From positions 372,001 to 436,000 of the forward strand of contig NZ_CP097150.1 in NCBI RefSeq assembly GCF_023370075.1: DNA of 64,000 nt, given 5' to 3'. Within the stretch, counting starts at the first letter, position 1, and each line of letters starts with the position of its first letter. A model generated the notes under the pieces. The model saw only the letters and a list, made by a program, of their open reading frames with translations, was not told where the DNA came from and ran no database searches. The DNA comes from Deinococcus sp. QL22 (GTDB lineage Bacteria > Deinococcota > Deinococci > Deinococcales > Deinococcaceae). A program made the position numbers and the translations under genes. This document shows positions 9,247 to 18,422 of the stretch, one piece after another.

Positions 9247-9432
9247 TTATTTTTCCAGTCGTACGAGAGTTTCTGTGTCGCGGATTTCGACGGGGAGGCC
9301 CTCCTCGGTGATGACCTCGACAGAAAATCCACGCTTCCCGATCACCTTCTGAATCCGAATGGTCGCGCCGCCCTCCAGTCTGATGGTATCGCCTTCTTTC
9401 AGTTTGTCGATCGTCACAGGCTTCCAGGTCAT
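9247..9432 (-). CDS. small hypothetical protein, beta-barrel-like
   Basis: 61 residues from ATG 9432, preceded by GGGAGAA. The sequence has short alternating strands (DTIRLEGGATIRIQKVIGKR, then FSVEVITEEGLPVEI), like KOW/SH3-type small barrels. The frame extends upstream to 9537, but that part is Pro/Arg-rich and looks untranslated. It sits just upstream of the sce7726-like gene in the same direction and could be its partner (inference). Confidence 0.6.
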   Translation of the reverse strand: MTWKPVTIDKLKEGDTIRLEGGATIRIQKVIGKRGFSVEVITEEGLPVEIRDTETLVRLEK

Positions 9433-9529
9433 AGAAGGATTCTCCCACACGCCACAGCGGGGGCGTCGGCCTTCAGTCAGGTCTGGCATGGGAGGGCAGA
9501 ATTCGGCTCTGCGAGGGTTCCTTTGCTTC

Positions 9530-9757
9530 TCAGCCACAGTGGGCAGGAGCCATGCATGAGGCGGGCAGCAGTTCCCGTGGGGCCGTTTGTTGGGCCACAG
9601 CCTGCGCCTGCAGCCGAAACAGGTCAGTGGGCTGCCAGAGCTTCACGCCGTTGGCCTTGGCGAGCTCCATCGCCGATTTGGTATAGCCTGGCCCGCTGGT
9701 GAACACCACGGCCTCTTTGCACTGATAGATGGCTTTGGCGGCCACGATCTCCTGCAC
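9530..9757 (-). pseudogene. C-terminal fragment of an Mrr-type restriction endonuclease
   Basis: The stretch QEIVAAKAIYQCKEAVVFTSGPGYTKSAMELAKANGVKLWQ matches the end of the Mrr catalytic domain (the QxxxxK helix region and the V-x-L-W strand seen in that family). The catalytic D and E-x-K part that should precede it is absent: the frame opens only a few bases from the stop of the HEPN gene. I read it as a truncated gene joined to the HEPN gene by recombination. Confidence 0.65.
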
Positions 9758-9761
9758 CGCC

Positions 9762-10784
9762 CTACTGAACTGCTTGTGGCCAGAGCAGGGAGGGCCAACG
9801 CACTTCTAAGCGGCCCACTTGACCATACGTCCACGTGCCTTCAACTCGAATGACCGTCCGATCCAGCCACGGTAATTCCGGCTGAAGGAGCCAAGTGAAG
9901 GTCGATGCCCGGTCTTCAAACCATCCGACGACCCGGCCATCCGCACTCTGCCCCACCCACCCAGCCTTCTCCTCTTGAACGATCCAAAACGTGCCCATAC
10001 CTGCCACCATGTTCTCTGGGAGGAGGTGGGCTGGAATAGTGAACGGTGAGGGGAACGTCAACACCTGTGGAAGCAGGTCATTCACCAACACGGATTCTTC
10101 CTGCGAGGGTGCCATGACTTGAGAAGCATGTGACATTCGCTCCTGCATCACGGGTCGAAACCAGCCAGTATCCGTGCCCAACTCAGGATATTGAATGAGC
10201 AGGAGGGCATCGATCGAACACACACTCGCGAAGACAGCTGTGCTGCTCTGAATGATGTGAAGGACGTAATCCAACTGCTGCCCGAGCTGCGTTTGAGGGT
10301 ATTTTGCCCGATATGCATGGTCAACGCGTCCGTTGTTATGGACAAACAAATTTCGCTGCTCTTTCAGATCAATAAAGAGACTCAGTTGGTCATCTGTAAA
10401 CGGTTTGGCTCGAAGGTAGCGAGGCAAAATCTCCTGGGCGTCTTCGAAGAGACCCGCAATCCGGCGTGCGTCGCTTTCCCGGGCTCGAGCAATCAGCTCT
10501 TCTCGCGATATGGTCAGTGCTTCACGGAGAAGAATTTTTTCTTTGGGACTCGCCGACCACATGCCGGGGTCGCGCTCGAACACGAGTTCAAGCACGCGTC
10601 GGACGTAGATTTCAAGCAATTCCACCATTCGGCAGCCCACCATGGTTTGGAGCAGACGTCCAGCTTCCGCATGGCGGGTGGTGGCTGCCATGCTGACGCT
10701 CAACAAGCTCAAGGCGTCAAGGACTTCCACGGCGGCGAGCGACATCAGCTCGGTGATGGGCTCGTCAGCGGATGATTGGCTCAT
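9762..10784 (-). CDS. HEPN-like domain protein
   Basis: 340 residues, mostly helical in the first 200. KEQRNLFVHNNGRVD contains Arg144-x4-His149, the R-x4-6-H signature of HEPN RNase domains common in toxin-antitoxin, abortive-infection and CRISPR-associated proteins. The C-terminal third has Trp-rich strand-forming sequence, a possible sensor domain. ATG 10784 overlaps the stop of the methyltransferase gene at 10781 (ATGA), so it is co-transcribed with the RiPP-like cluster; that may be functional or accidental. RNase activity is an inference from the motif. Confidence 0.65.
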   Translation of the reverse strand: MSQSSADEPITELMSLAAVEVLDALSLLSVSMAATTRHAEAGRLLQTMVGCRMVELLEIYVRRVLELVFERDPGMWSASPKEKILLREALTISREELIARARESDARRIAGLFEDAQEILPRYLRAKPFTDDQLSLFIDLKEQRNLFVHNNGRVDHAYRAKYPQTQLGQQLDYVLHIIQSSTAVFASVCSIDALLLIQYPELGTDTGWFRPVMQERMSHASQVMAPSQEESVLVNDLLPQVLTFPSPFTIPAHLLPENMVAGMGTFWIVQEEKAGWVGQSADGRVVGWFEDRASTFTWLLQPELPWLDRTVIRVEGTWTYGQVGRLEVRWPSLLWPQAVQ

Positions 10785-11590
10785 TCCAAAAGTGTAGGCC
10801 GCTCAACCTCGACATGGCTGCAGATCCTGTCAAGGTGTTGACTTGACCGACGCCAGAGGCTGTAATGCCTCGTCTGAATCGACATCGCGTCTGAGCCAAG
10901 ATCAACGATAGATTGATCAAGAATCTCAAAGCCATAGTCAGTCATCATCTGAGCGAAAATATTTGGATGTGGATAGATGTGGTAAGAATAGTCTGTCCAA
11001 TGATCTGCGATACCAAATCTAATCTTAGATACCTTGTAATCTTGGTTTGTAGAAATACTAGGAATGTGATAATACGAAAGGTCAGTGAGTAGAAAACCAT
11101 CGTGTTTAACAAGATCTTTGATGGTCATGATATAAAGCTCTACCGCTTGGCGGAGATTTTCTGTTCGCTCAGTATTAATGCTGCCGCCCATGAGAATAGC
11201 AGCGTCGTGCTGGGATTTGAGATCAAGAAAAGTGCCGCTATAAATTTTCTCGATCCCTCTCCTGCGGCACATTTCAATTGCATCAAGATCGATTTCACAC
11301 GCGGTGACATCAAAACCAGTGCTGATCAGCCATTCCGCTATATATCCACTTCCGCTGCCGATATCTAGGATTGTGTGAATGCCTCGATTCAACAACATTG
11401 ATAACGCATTTGATTGTACGGGTGATACTGGCCCTAAATATGCTGCAGTATCATAAGCGTATCTACTTTCGTAGAGCAATGATTCAAAATCATCGCCCGC
11501 TGCCATCTCAATCTCACAGTGAATATCTTCATTTCTAAATCCTATCGCTTCAACCATCAGATTATTCGATAAGACGATCTTGGCAATCAT
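10781..11590 (-). CDS. SAM-dependent methyltransferase of the RiPP-like cluster
   Basis: 269 residues with a class I Rossmann methyltransferase core: TILDIGSGSGYIAEWL (motif I, about 92-107), then TACEIDLDAIEM (acidic residue after strand 2). The last third has several aromatic residues that could form the acceptor pocket. The ATG follows CTAGGAGCGGT, seven bases after the upstream small gene. Best guess is modification of the YAPE-repeat precursor (N-, O- or carboxyl-methylation undetermined). Codon use is more AT-rich than neighbours, hinting at transfer. Confidence 0.85.
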   Translation of the reverse strand: MIAKIVLSNNLMVEAIGFRNEDIHCEIEMAAGDDFESLLYESRYAYDTAAYLGPVSPVQSNALSMLLNRGIHTILDIGSGSGYIAEWLISTGFDVTACEIDLDAIEMCRRRGIEKIYSGTFLDLKSQHDAAILMGGSINTERTENLRQAVELYIMTIKDLVKHDGFLLTDLSYYHIPSISTNQDYKVSKIRFGIADHWTDYSYHIYPHPNIFAQMMTDYGFEILDQSIVDLGSDAMSIQTRHYSLWRRSSQHLDRICSHVEVERPTLLE

Positions 11591-11597
11591 ACCGCTC

Positions 11598-11852
11598 CTA
11601 GTTTAATTCTTTGAGTTCGGCTGGCAAACTGTCGTACTGGAGTTCCATATTGATTTGACCGAGCGGAAGGATTTCCAGCTTCAAACCAAAAAGAACACTG
11701 CTGCTTTGTTGATTCTGAATCTGAGACACTAAAGAGAGGTATGAACTAAGGAAATTTTGCAGGGCTTCCGACAAGTGCTCAGCATCTGCCGCCTCCCAGT
11801 CTGAATCGACCATTGATTGATACAGGTTTTGACCACATATCTCAGAGACCAT
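11598..11852 (-). CDS. small acidic protein of the RiPP-like cluster
   Basis: 84 residues, acidic, predicted helical then strands (VLFGLKLEILPLGQINMELQYD). No family recognised. A GGAG stands about nine bases before the ATG. Its position between the M29-like enzyme and the methyltransferase suggests a leader-binding or accessory subunit, as small proteins often serve in RiPP clusters; this is inference only. Confidence 0.65.
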   Translation of the reverse strand: MVSEICGQNLYQSMVDSDWEAADAEHLSEALQNFLSSYLSLVSQIQNQQSSSVLFGLKLEILPLGQINMELQYDSLPAELKELN

Positions 11853-11886
11853 AGGTTCAACTCCGTGGAAATGTTCTAGACTTTAA

Positions 11887-12864
11887 TTAAAAATCTTCGA
11901 TAAGTGCGTTTGGAGCGATAAGATCAATGTGTGCTCCGGTAATGCCGTCACCGATGCCGATGTGCATTCCGCGTGCACCTTCATTGACCACTGAATTAAT
12001 CCTCCAATCCAGCGTATCTGACGACAGTTTAGAATTTCCGCTGAACGCAACTTCTAAGAGGGCCAGATCATATCGTTCATTCGTCAATTGAACCAGCTCT
12101 TTTCGAATGCTCTCGCCAGTGGCTGTTTTCACATCGACAATGCGAGATCTTTCAATCTCGACCTTAAGCGGAAACAAGCGTTCCTCGTGGAGTTGAGTGA
12201 TTAACGCCCATGCATCACGGTGGGTTGGGGTGAGGACGAGAGGCATCTGCATGTGTCTGGCCACAGCTGCTCCTGTCGCCTCAAAGGTTCCAGTGACAAT
12301 GTGGCCTGGATGAAAGATGTTTTCCTCATCCGGTAGGATTGCCGTTTCAAACCACATTCCAAGTGCTTCCCATTCCCCGCGAAGTAAAGCCGCTTCGGTC
12401 TTCGGTTTCATGAGTCGAATTTTTTCACTGAGTTCACAGACGAGCTCACAGCCAGCGCCGCTCACGCGAAAGGGTTGAGTCACTTGAGAGAGATAGTTCA
12501 GGATGGTTTCGTTCTCCCGCGTAGAGGACGCGAAATCTGCATGACCGATGGTGTCAAGGGTATAGATCGCGGCCTGAAGAGACGGATCGAAGGAAGCCAG
12601 AGGAATTAAGAGGAGACGGCTCTTCCCAAATGATCTCTCTAAAAATGGCCAGGAAATATAGTCAAATGTCGTAAACAGGTATACGACGTTTTCCAAATTT
12701 TCTGGCGCAGTTTCTATCTTGGAATTGTTTGAGACGAGTTGGGTTTTGAGATTGCACGAGGATAAATACTCGCGGAGCTCCTCACTGTCCGTGACAAAAG
12801 TGGGTTCAGTCGGGAATATTTGCTCCAGCGGTTTCAAGACGGCAGCTTTTGTTGTGTGTGGCAT
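11887..12864 (-). CDS. M29-like metallopeptidase / aminopeptidase-T-like RiPP enzyme
   Basis: 325 residues. The C-terminal half has the spacing of M29 aminopeptidase metal ligands: Glu195 in GTFEATG, Glu295 in VVNEGARG, His301 in GMHIGIG and His312-x-Asp314 in GAHIDLI. The N-terminal 150 residues are diverged from ordinary M29 enzymes. TGAGG lies five bases before the ATG. It follows the precursor gene after a perfect hairpin. It could cleave the repeats apart, trim N-termini, or use the metal site for other chemistry. Family assignment is by motif only; moderately sure. Confidence 0.65.
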   Translation of the reverse strand: MPHTTKAAVLKPLEQIFPTEPTFVTDSEELREYLSSCNLKTQLVSNNSKIETAPENLENVVYLFTTFDYISWPFLERSFGKSRLLLIPLASFDPSLQAAIYTLDTIGHADFASSTRENETILNYLSQVTQPFRVSGAGCELVCELSEKIRLMKPKTEAALLRGEWEALGMWFETAILPDEENIFHPGHIVTGTFEATGAAVARHMQMPLVLTPTHRDAWALITQLHEERLFPLKVEIERSRIVDVKTATGESIRKELVQLTNERYDLALLEVAFSGNSKLSSDTLDWRINSVVNEGARGMHIGIGDGITGAHIDLIAPNALIEDF

Positions 12865-12877
12865 GGTGACCTCAAGA

Positions 12878-12903
12878 GAGCAACTGTTATGACACAGTTG
12901 CTC
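12878..12903 (-). terminator. hairpin between precursor and enzyme genes (attenuator)
   Basis: A perfect 10-bp stem GAGCAACTGT / ACAGTTGCTC with a 6-base loop lies between the precursor stop and the M29-like gene. No long T-run follows, so it more likely acts as a partial terminator or 3'-end protector that keeps precursor mRNA in excess of enzyme mRNA. Confidence 0.7.
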
Positions 12904-12918
12904 CCTTCAAGACTTAGC

Positions 12919-13215
12919 TTAAAACGTGCCGCAGGGACAGCCCACGGCGGGCGGGGTCATTGGGGTGGGCTCTGGAGCGTAGGAGAACTTCACCTCTGAC
13001 GCCTTGATGCCCGCACGCTCTGTGCTGGTGATGGGCTGTTCCGGTGCGTAAGAGAATTTGACCTCCGAAGCTTCGAGGGGCACGACCTTGACCGGTTCTT
13101 CAGGCGCGTAGGTGAACTTGACCTCTGCGGCCTCAATTCCGAAGCGATCGTCAGCTCTCTGATGGGAGTTTCCCCCTGCGAAAACAACTTGGCGGGCGAC
13201 TTGGGTTTCACGCAT
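12919..13215 (-). CDS. putative multi-core RiPP precursor (YAPE repeats)
   Basis: 98 residues from ATG 13215, chosen because GGAGGA sits about seven bases upstream; the longer frame to 13269 lacks this. An N-terminal leader-like part of about 26 residues is followed by three copies of EVKF(S/T)YAPE beginning at residues 31, 51 and 73, each preceded by (L/I)-x-A-(S/A) and followed by a Pro-rich spacer. The C-terminus is PPAVGCPCGTF with two Cys. Direct repeats at this size next to a methyltransferase and peptidase-like enzyme fit a multi-core RiPP precursor; conserved Lys, Tyr and Glu are the likely modified residues. The class is unknown to me. Confidence 0.75.
   Translation of the reverse strand: MRETQVARQVVFAGGNSHQRADDRFGIEAAEVKFTYAPEEPVKVVPLEASEVKFSYAPEQPITSTERAGIKASEVKFSYAPEPTPMTPPAVGCPCGTF
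12970..13125 (-). repeat. three in-frame core repeats in the precursor
   Basis: Three 9-residue units (EVKFTYAPE, EVKFSYAPE, EVKFSYAPE) spaced 20 and 22 residues apart. The DNA of the units is also similar (GAGGTCAAGTTC versions), consistent with duplication. Confidence 0.85.
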
Positions 13216-13379
13216 CGTCTTTCCTCCGGTTTCTTTTTCATTACAGGGACAGGCCGAATTGCTTGCCACTTAATGAACAACTCAGTCCTCGACACTCGAG
13301 GGATCCACGTACACACGGTGATGACTGAGACGAGGTCAAGCTTCGTCCAGGGATGTTGATTGAACTCACAGGGGCTGAG

Positions 13380-14009
13380 CTACGAATCGGGTGGGGTCAG
13401 TAGCACCATCAGGCCCCAATGACCAGCGGCCCCTTCAACAGACTGCGCGTCTTGAAACTCGGAGATCAACGCGTTTAAGCGGGCTTTCAAGTTCCCGGCT
13501 TGTTCAGCGGTCAGGCGCAGCGAGAGCGACGCGCCAATCATGGCTTGGGCAGGCAAGCTCCCCAGGCGCACGTGCTCGATAGAGTGCTGAATTATCCCGT
13601 TGAGCGCGCTGACCTCGACAAACCAATCTGGACTCTCGTAGACGTCCTCCAAGGCATTGGCGAGGGCATTCACTTGTAAATCCACGTTGACTTTCAGTTG
13701 ACCTGCTAAGAGTTCACGCAAGGTCATGGCCGTCGTTGCAGCAAACGGAATTTGCCAAGGAAGGGGCAGTTGGTACTCACGCATTGGCCGTCCAGCACGA
13801 GATCGGGTGGCACCCACGCAAATGACTCCCGCGTCCAGCAGTAACTCGAGTTGAGCATGAATGCTCGACAGGGGTTTGCCCAAGTGCCGAGCAACCTCTG
13901 TGGCGGTGGCGTCGCCGCGAGCCAGCACGGCCAAGGTCTCTGCATAACGTGTATTCAGGAGCAGGGCCGCTTGGGTCGTATTCGCGATCCTGGCCACCGA
14001 TAACGTCAT
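13380..14009 (-). CDS. winged-helix transcriptional regulator (ArsR-like)
   Basis: 209 residues. An N-terminal winged helix (LAVLARGDATATEVARHLGKPLSSIHAQLELLLDAGVI) resembles ArsR/MarR-type DNA-binding domains; the C-terminal 110 residues are a helical sensor of unknown ligand. A TAGGCT box six bases before the ATG suggests a leaderless transcript. It is divergent from the MFS gene at 14220 and probably regulates it. Confidence 0.8.
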   Translation of the reverse strand: MTLSVARIANTTQAALLLNTRYAETLAVLARGDATATEVARHLGKPLSSIHAQLELLLDAGVICVGATRSRAGRPMREYQLPLPWQIPFAATTAMTLRELLAGQLKVNVDLQVNALANALEDVYESPDWFVEVSALNGIIQHSIEHVRLGSLPAQAMIGASLSLRLTAEQAGNLKARLNALISEFQDAQSVEGAAGHWGLMVLLTPPDS

Positions 14010-14219
14010 GCGCGTAGCCTATCCTGCCCCTTCTCCAAATACAGTCTCTTTTTCGGAGTTCAAGTACGTGTCAAGCCATGCTCAATCCACAGACCCCAGC
14101 GCCGTGCCCGATACGCGGTCTCCCTTGCCCTGGGGTACGACAAGAGCTTGAGCTCGGTTTCGGGGTCTACTCCTCATCTCCTGTAGTAATGGGAGCGGCT
14201 TTCTCACCACAGTGGAGTC

Positions 14220-15494
14220 GTGTCCTCCCCTCTGCCTGCCCTGTCTCCCCCACCGCTCTGGACGCGCGACTTCACGCTGTGGTGGCTTGGGAATGCACAA
14301 TCGGCACTCGGCAGCGCGCTGGCCGGGATTGCGCTCGCTTACCTCGTCTTGCAAGAGACCGGCTCCAGCGGACAAATGGGCGTTAATCTGGCCTTGACAC
14401 TGCTGCCGTCGCTCTTCTCTCCTTTGGTGGGTGCGGTGGTGGATCGGTTGCCTCTCCGGGGGCCCCTCATCGTCCTCAATCTCTTGCGGGGTGCCGCGCA
14501 ACTCCTCGTAGGGTGGGCAGCGCTAACCGATCAGACCACGGTGGGCCTGCTGCACGGGGTGGCGTTCTTTGGTGGGGTGGTCACGGCGTGTTATGCCCCG
14601 GCGAGCATCGGGATCACGCCGCGGCTAGTGCCCGCCGTTCACCGGGCGCGGGCCACCAGTGTGATGCAGGGCAGTACACAGGTGATGCAACTCATCGGCT
14701 TGGTGGGCGGCGGAGCCTTGGTCAGCCTGATCGGGAGTGGCCCGAGTCTCATTTTGGACGGACTCTCGTTCTGGCTGTTCTCCGGCCTGCTGCTGTTGAT
14801 CCGGTTGCCTGCCCGCGACCCAAGTCCAGCGCCCGTATCCTTGAGAGCGGACTTCGTGGCTGGACTTCGGTACGCCCGGAGCAGCCCCGCCTTGATCTTT
14901 CTGCCGCTCCAAGCCTTGGTCATTAATGCGGCCTTGGCTCCGATGGAGATGCTGCTGCCGGCTCGGATGGACGTTCTGGGCGTCGGGGCGAGGGGGTTCG
15001 GCTTGTTCTTGGGACTGCTGACGGGAGGCATGGCAGTCGCGAGCTTGGTGTTAGCTTGGCAAGGCGCGCGGGTGAACTTCCGGCCCCTGGGGATCGCAGG
15101 GTTTGCCCTGACGGGCTTAACGTTTTTGGCGTTGAGCTTCACGTGGACGCCCGGACAGATGTATGGGGTGGCAGTGCTGTGTGGGGCCACCTTGGCGATG
15201 CTGAACGTCAGTCTGAGTTTGACGTTTCAAACCTTGGTACACCCGGATTATTATGGGCGAGTTGGCAGCTTGCTGACGACGTTTGGCACGGTAGGAATTC
15301 CGATTACCCTGTTGGGTCTCGCACCCATTGCCGACCGTGTCCCCCTAAATGCGGTGTTCGTGGTGAGCGGTGTCTTGTTGCTGTTGACATCGTTGAGTTG
15401 GACAGCGATCTTGCGGCGCACGCCGAGTGCGATTATTGTGCCGCCTGATTCAGCCGGAGTGAAGACGTTGCCGTGCGACACATCCGCATTCTGA
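14220..15494 (+). CDS. MFS transporter
   Basis: 424 residues with about 12 hydrophobic segments. The opening DFTLWWLGNAQSALGSAL and the loop PLVGAVVDRLPLRGPL (motif A-like D-R region) are typical of the Bcr/MdtG-type 12-TM drug efflux group. GTG start at 14220 after GTGGAG. The neighbouring divergent regulator suggests ligand-controlled export. Confidence 0.88.
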   Translation: MSSPLPALSPPPLWTRDFTLWWLGNAQSALGSALAGIALAYLVLQETGSSGQMGVNLALTLLPSLFSPLVGAVVDRLPLRGPLIVLNLLRGAAQLLVGWAALTDQTTVGLLHGVAFFGGVVTACYAPASIGITPRLVPAVHRARATSVMQGSTQVMQLIGLVGGGALVSLIGSGPSLILDGLSFWLFSGLLLLIRLPARDPSPAPVSLRADFVAGLRYARSSPALIFLPLQALVINAALAPMEMLLPARMDVLGVGARGFGLFLGLLTGGMAVASLVLAWQGARVNFRPLGIAGFALTGLTFLALSFTWTPGQMYGVAVLCGATLAMLNVSLSLTFQTLVHPDYYGRVGSLLTTFGTVGIPITLLGLAPIADRVPLNAVFVVSGVLLLLTSLSWTAILRRTPSAIIVPPDSAGVKTLPCDTSAF

Positions 15495-15566
15495 TCAAGC
15501 GCCCAGCATGCCTTCCTCTCAAATCATGATCGCCGAAAACCTGCGGGACACAAAGTGAGCTTGCCT

Positions 15567-17287
15567 CGGTTTCGCGGCTCTTCCGCACTCCCAGTGCAGG
15601 CCTTAGGCCGCGAGTAGAACTTGCCTCCGAAGAAGTTCAAACGATCCTCACCCGTACATCTGGCGCTTCACCAACTTGATTCGGTTGACAACACCCTCTG
15701 CCTTGCCGTTACTCCAAGGCAAGGTTACGGCCGCCAATAATGCGGCCCGTTCTCGCGTCAACCCGACAGCGAAGGTGCGCACATCTTGAAATCCGCTCTC
15801 CCTCGCGGCCTTCAGCCATGCGTCCAGATCGGCTTCTGTCCCTCTAGGCATCAATCGACGGAAGCCCTGCGCCAACTGGCGCAGGGCTTCCAAATGGGGG
15901 CACTTCTCCTTGAGCTTGTCAAAGAGGAGCCGATCGCGCTCCCGAAACTGTTTATCCTGCCGTAAAAGCAGCCAGACGATTTGACCTCCCAAAAAATCGG
16001 ATTTCTTCCATACCTCCTTGACAGCAGCCGAGTTCGTCTCTTGTCGTGGTTGCTCAGCTTCTTCCATCCGTCTCGCCAGCGTCCATTGATGGACGCGTTT
16101 CTAGCCGTGTGGGTAGCCTTGTGCTTTATTTGACGAAGTCATTCTTGAGCATGGCGCTCACCAGCTTGCCACTGCTGCCACAAGAACTTGTCGTACGCGT
16201 CAATCGCGCTTTTACGAGTTCGGTATCGCGTCTCAGGAACAACATGAACGCGCAGACTCCATCGCACAAAGTGTTTGCTGCAGCGGAGATTTCGGCTCAT
16301 CTCCGCCTTGGGGTTTTACCCTCAGCCTTGAGTGTCTTGACCGCTGTCACCCTGGCTTTGCGGCGCTCATCGCGCCGCTGACGTGCGGCTTCTTCGGTCG
16401 CTGTTCGTGGAATGGAAGGTTCGGGCAGGCGGCCCGAGTTTTGCTTCATCGAACTGAAGTGGAGATCGCCGGAGCTGCCGTTCTCGGGCCTCACGCAGAT
16501 TCTTGATGACGTGCCAGCGATCCATCACTTGGGTGGCCTGTGGCGCACCCAGCGTGTTTGCGGCGCTTATACTCTGCCCAACGATCACGACTGACTCTCT
16601 CAATTTCGGTTGTGGTGAGCCAGCCACGCTGACACGGTTTCAACGCGACGGTCAGGGAGCAGGTCAAGGGGTTGGCGAGTTTCAAGGTGACCATCACCGT
16701 GCCATACCGAATGTTTTTGCGGAGCGCAAAGTCACCCATGCCGATCACCCTGCAGCGCTCTACTATTGGAGGCTGACTGTCACGTAAAATATTGAGCAAT
16801 CGATCGCCGCTGGTGGAGATTTGGCAGGCTTGTCAGAGTCGTTTTCCCGGTTCGCCTCCAACGGTGAGGGCGACTCGTTGCAACACTGCACGAAGCTTGC
16901 TGGTGCAACGTGAAAAAGGCGCGGCCAGTGCTGGGAAACGCTCAGCGAATACCCGCTGCGTGCAGCGGGTTGAACGACAACGGCCATCGGCGTACAAGTA
17001 AGTGGAGGGGAACAGGCAGCGTGCACCACGGCACATCCTGCACTTGGCGCTGGGAGTGGCTGTGTACACTTGCAGACAACGACGCGCACCTCGGGCACGG
17101 CACGGATGTTCGGGTGCTTGCCAACGTGAACTCCAAAAACGCTTCCTGAAGCCTGGTGCTGACAACCTGAAGAGCAAGCTCGGCTGGGAGTAGCCGTTCC
17201 AAAACTGCTTGAAGATCGCTCATCCATTGATCTACCACGTGGCCAGTGGCATGCACCGGGAACGCGGAAGAGCCCCGCAAAATCGGG
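15567..17287. mobile_element. degenerate ISL3-family insertion sequence
   Basis: Terminal inverted repeats are visible: left 15567-15597 contains GGCTCTTCCGCACTCCC and the right end, read from the other strand at 17253-17287, contains GGCTCTTCCGCGTTCCC. The 1.7-kb length and the ISL3-type transposase pieces inside fit the family. Confidence 0.75.
15648..17223 (-). pseudogene. ISL3 transposase, multiple frameshifts
   Basis: Fragments in changing frames from ATG 17223: N-terminal zinc-finger-like CPRCASLSASVHSHSQRQVQDVPW, a middle with VMDRWHVIKNLREA (ISL3 signature D-x-W-H-x-x-K-N), and the C-terminus ending LPWSNGKAEGVVNRIKLVKRQMYG, the N-G-x-x-E-G-x-x-N/D-x-x-K segment of ISL3 enzymes. At least three frame breaks, so inactive. 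Confidence 0.8.
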
Positions 17288-17547
17288 GAAACCCCAGACG
17301 GGTCACCTTGCTGCTGCCGTCATGAACTCGTGGACACCTGCCATCCCGCTTTCTCGAATCGGTGGACAATCACTCGCTGATGGAATTGAATTCCGTAACC
17401 TCCTCCATGACCTGTATGACTCGGAACCCTTCATCCGCCTGTAAACCTCTGGAACACCAGTTCACGGTCTGGCAACCACCATCAGGGCGGCTCTCAGAGA
17501 TACTCTGAAACGTTTCATAGAAGCAGTTCCCTCTGTGGACACGACTT

Positions 17548-18339
17548 TCAGGTGAGATGGGACAACGCGGGCCGAGGTTCACACCCCAGGAGTTGGGGGA
17601 GATCGCTTGTTGTTCCCGAAAGGAAATCTCCTGAGATGCTGGAGTAGATCGACATCAACATGGCCGGCTGGAACGGCAACAGCCCAGACTGGTCAAGCTT
17701 GGCCCGCATTTCAGCCAGCGAGGAAGGACGGTACTGGGCACCCTGAATCTCAGCGACGTCTTCGCCTCCTACCGCCTGGGGTCCCACCAGCTCATAGACC
17801 TTTCCAGCATGATTCGACGGTCTCAACAGAACGTTCGCTGTGACGTCTGCCAAGTCAGCACGCGCCACAGCCGCCAGCCTTCCCTCGCCCAGAGGGGTTC
17901 GGACCACTCCACCCTCGGCCAGCGTCAAAGATCCCAGCAACTCGGCGTACAGGCCATTGCGCAGGATGGTCCACGACAACCGACTGTCCTGTAAGCGCCG
18001 TTCTGTCCAGCGGTGCGCGAGACTGAACGTCAGATGGTCACCTGCGCCTGTCAGGCTGGTGTACACGATGTGTTCCACCCCGTCACGCTCCGCTGCCGTG
18101 ATCACACGCTCATGTCGGGCCGTGACCACATCGTCCTCACCGTACCCGGCCGAGATCAGCAGCAGGGTACGGATACCGCCGAACTGAAGAGTCTCTGGGA
18201 GGTCGAAATCGAGGTACCGAGTGAATTCCCCGGCCCGGGCCTGGTCATGGGTGGCGGCAATGAAGGGTGTATTCAGGCTCTGGAGCCGGGACGCGACGAG
18301 CCGTCCGAGTTGCCCAGAGGCACTGGTCATCATCAACAT
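17548..18339 (-). CDS. NAD(P)H:quinone oxidoreductase QorB-like (NmrA-type SDR)
   Basis: 263 residues. Starts TSASGQLGRLVASRL, the atypical-SDR nucleotide loop; later RTLLLISAGYGEDD and EHIVYTSLTGAG are typical of NmrA/QorB proteins that reduce quinones or sense NADP(H). I use ATG 18339 with AGGAAG/AAGGA upstream; ATG 18333 is possible. Divergent, 83 bases away, from an HxlR regulator, as in the known qorB-qorR pairs. Probably cytoplasmic detoxification of quinones. Confidence 0.85.
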   Translation of the reverse strand: MLMMTSASGQLGRLVASRLQSLNTPFIAATHDQARAGEFTRYLDFDLPETLQFGGIRTLLLISAGYGEDDVVTARHERVITAAERDGVEHIVYTSLTGAGDHLTFSLAHRWTERRLQDSRLSWTILRNGLYAELLGSLTLAEGGVVRTPLGEGRLAAVARADLADVTANVLLRPSNHAGKVYELVGPQAVGGEDVAEIQGAQYRPSSLAEMRAKLDQSGLLPFQPAMLMSIYSSISGDFLSGTTSDLPQLLGCEPRPALSHLT

Positions 18340-18422
18340 TCCTTGTTCTTCCTCGTTGGTTCTTTTCAGTAACATGGGGGCATGGTAAGTTCCGGCAGAC
18401 TTCGGTACAAGAAGGCATTTCC

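Noticed and set aside
12919..13269. Longer 116-codon version of the YAPE precursor
   Set aside because: GGAGGA and spacing support ATG 13215; the extra codons overlap the ribosome site.
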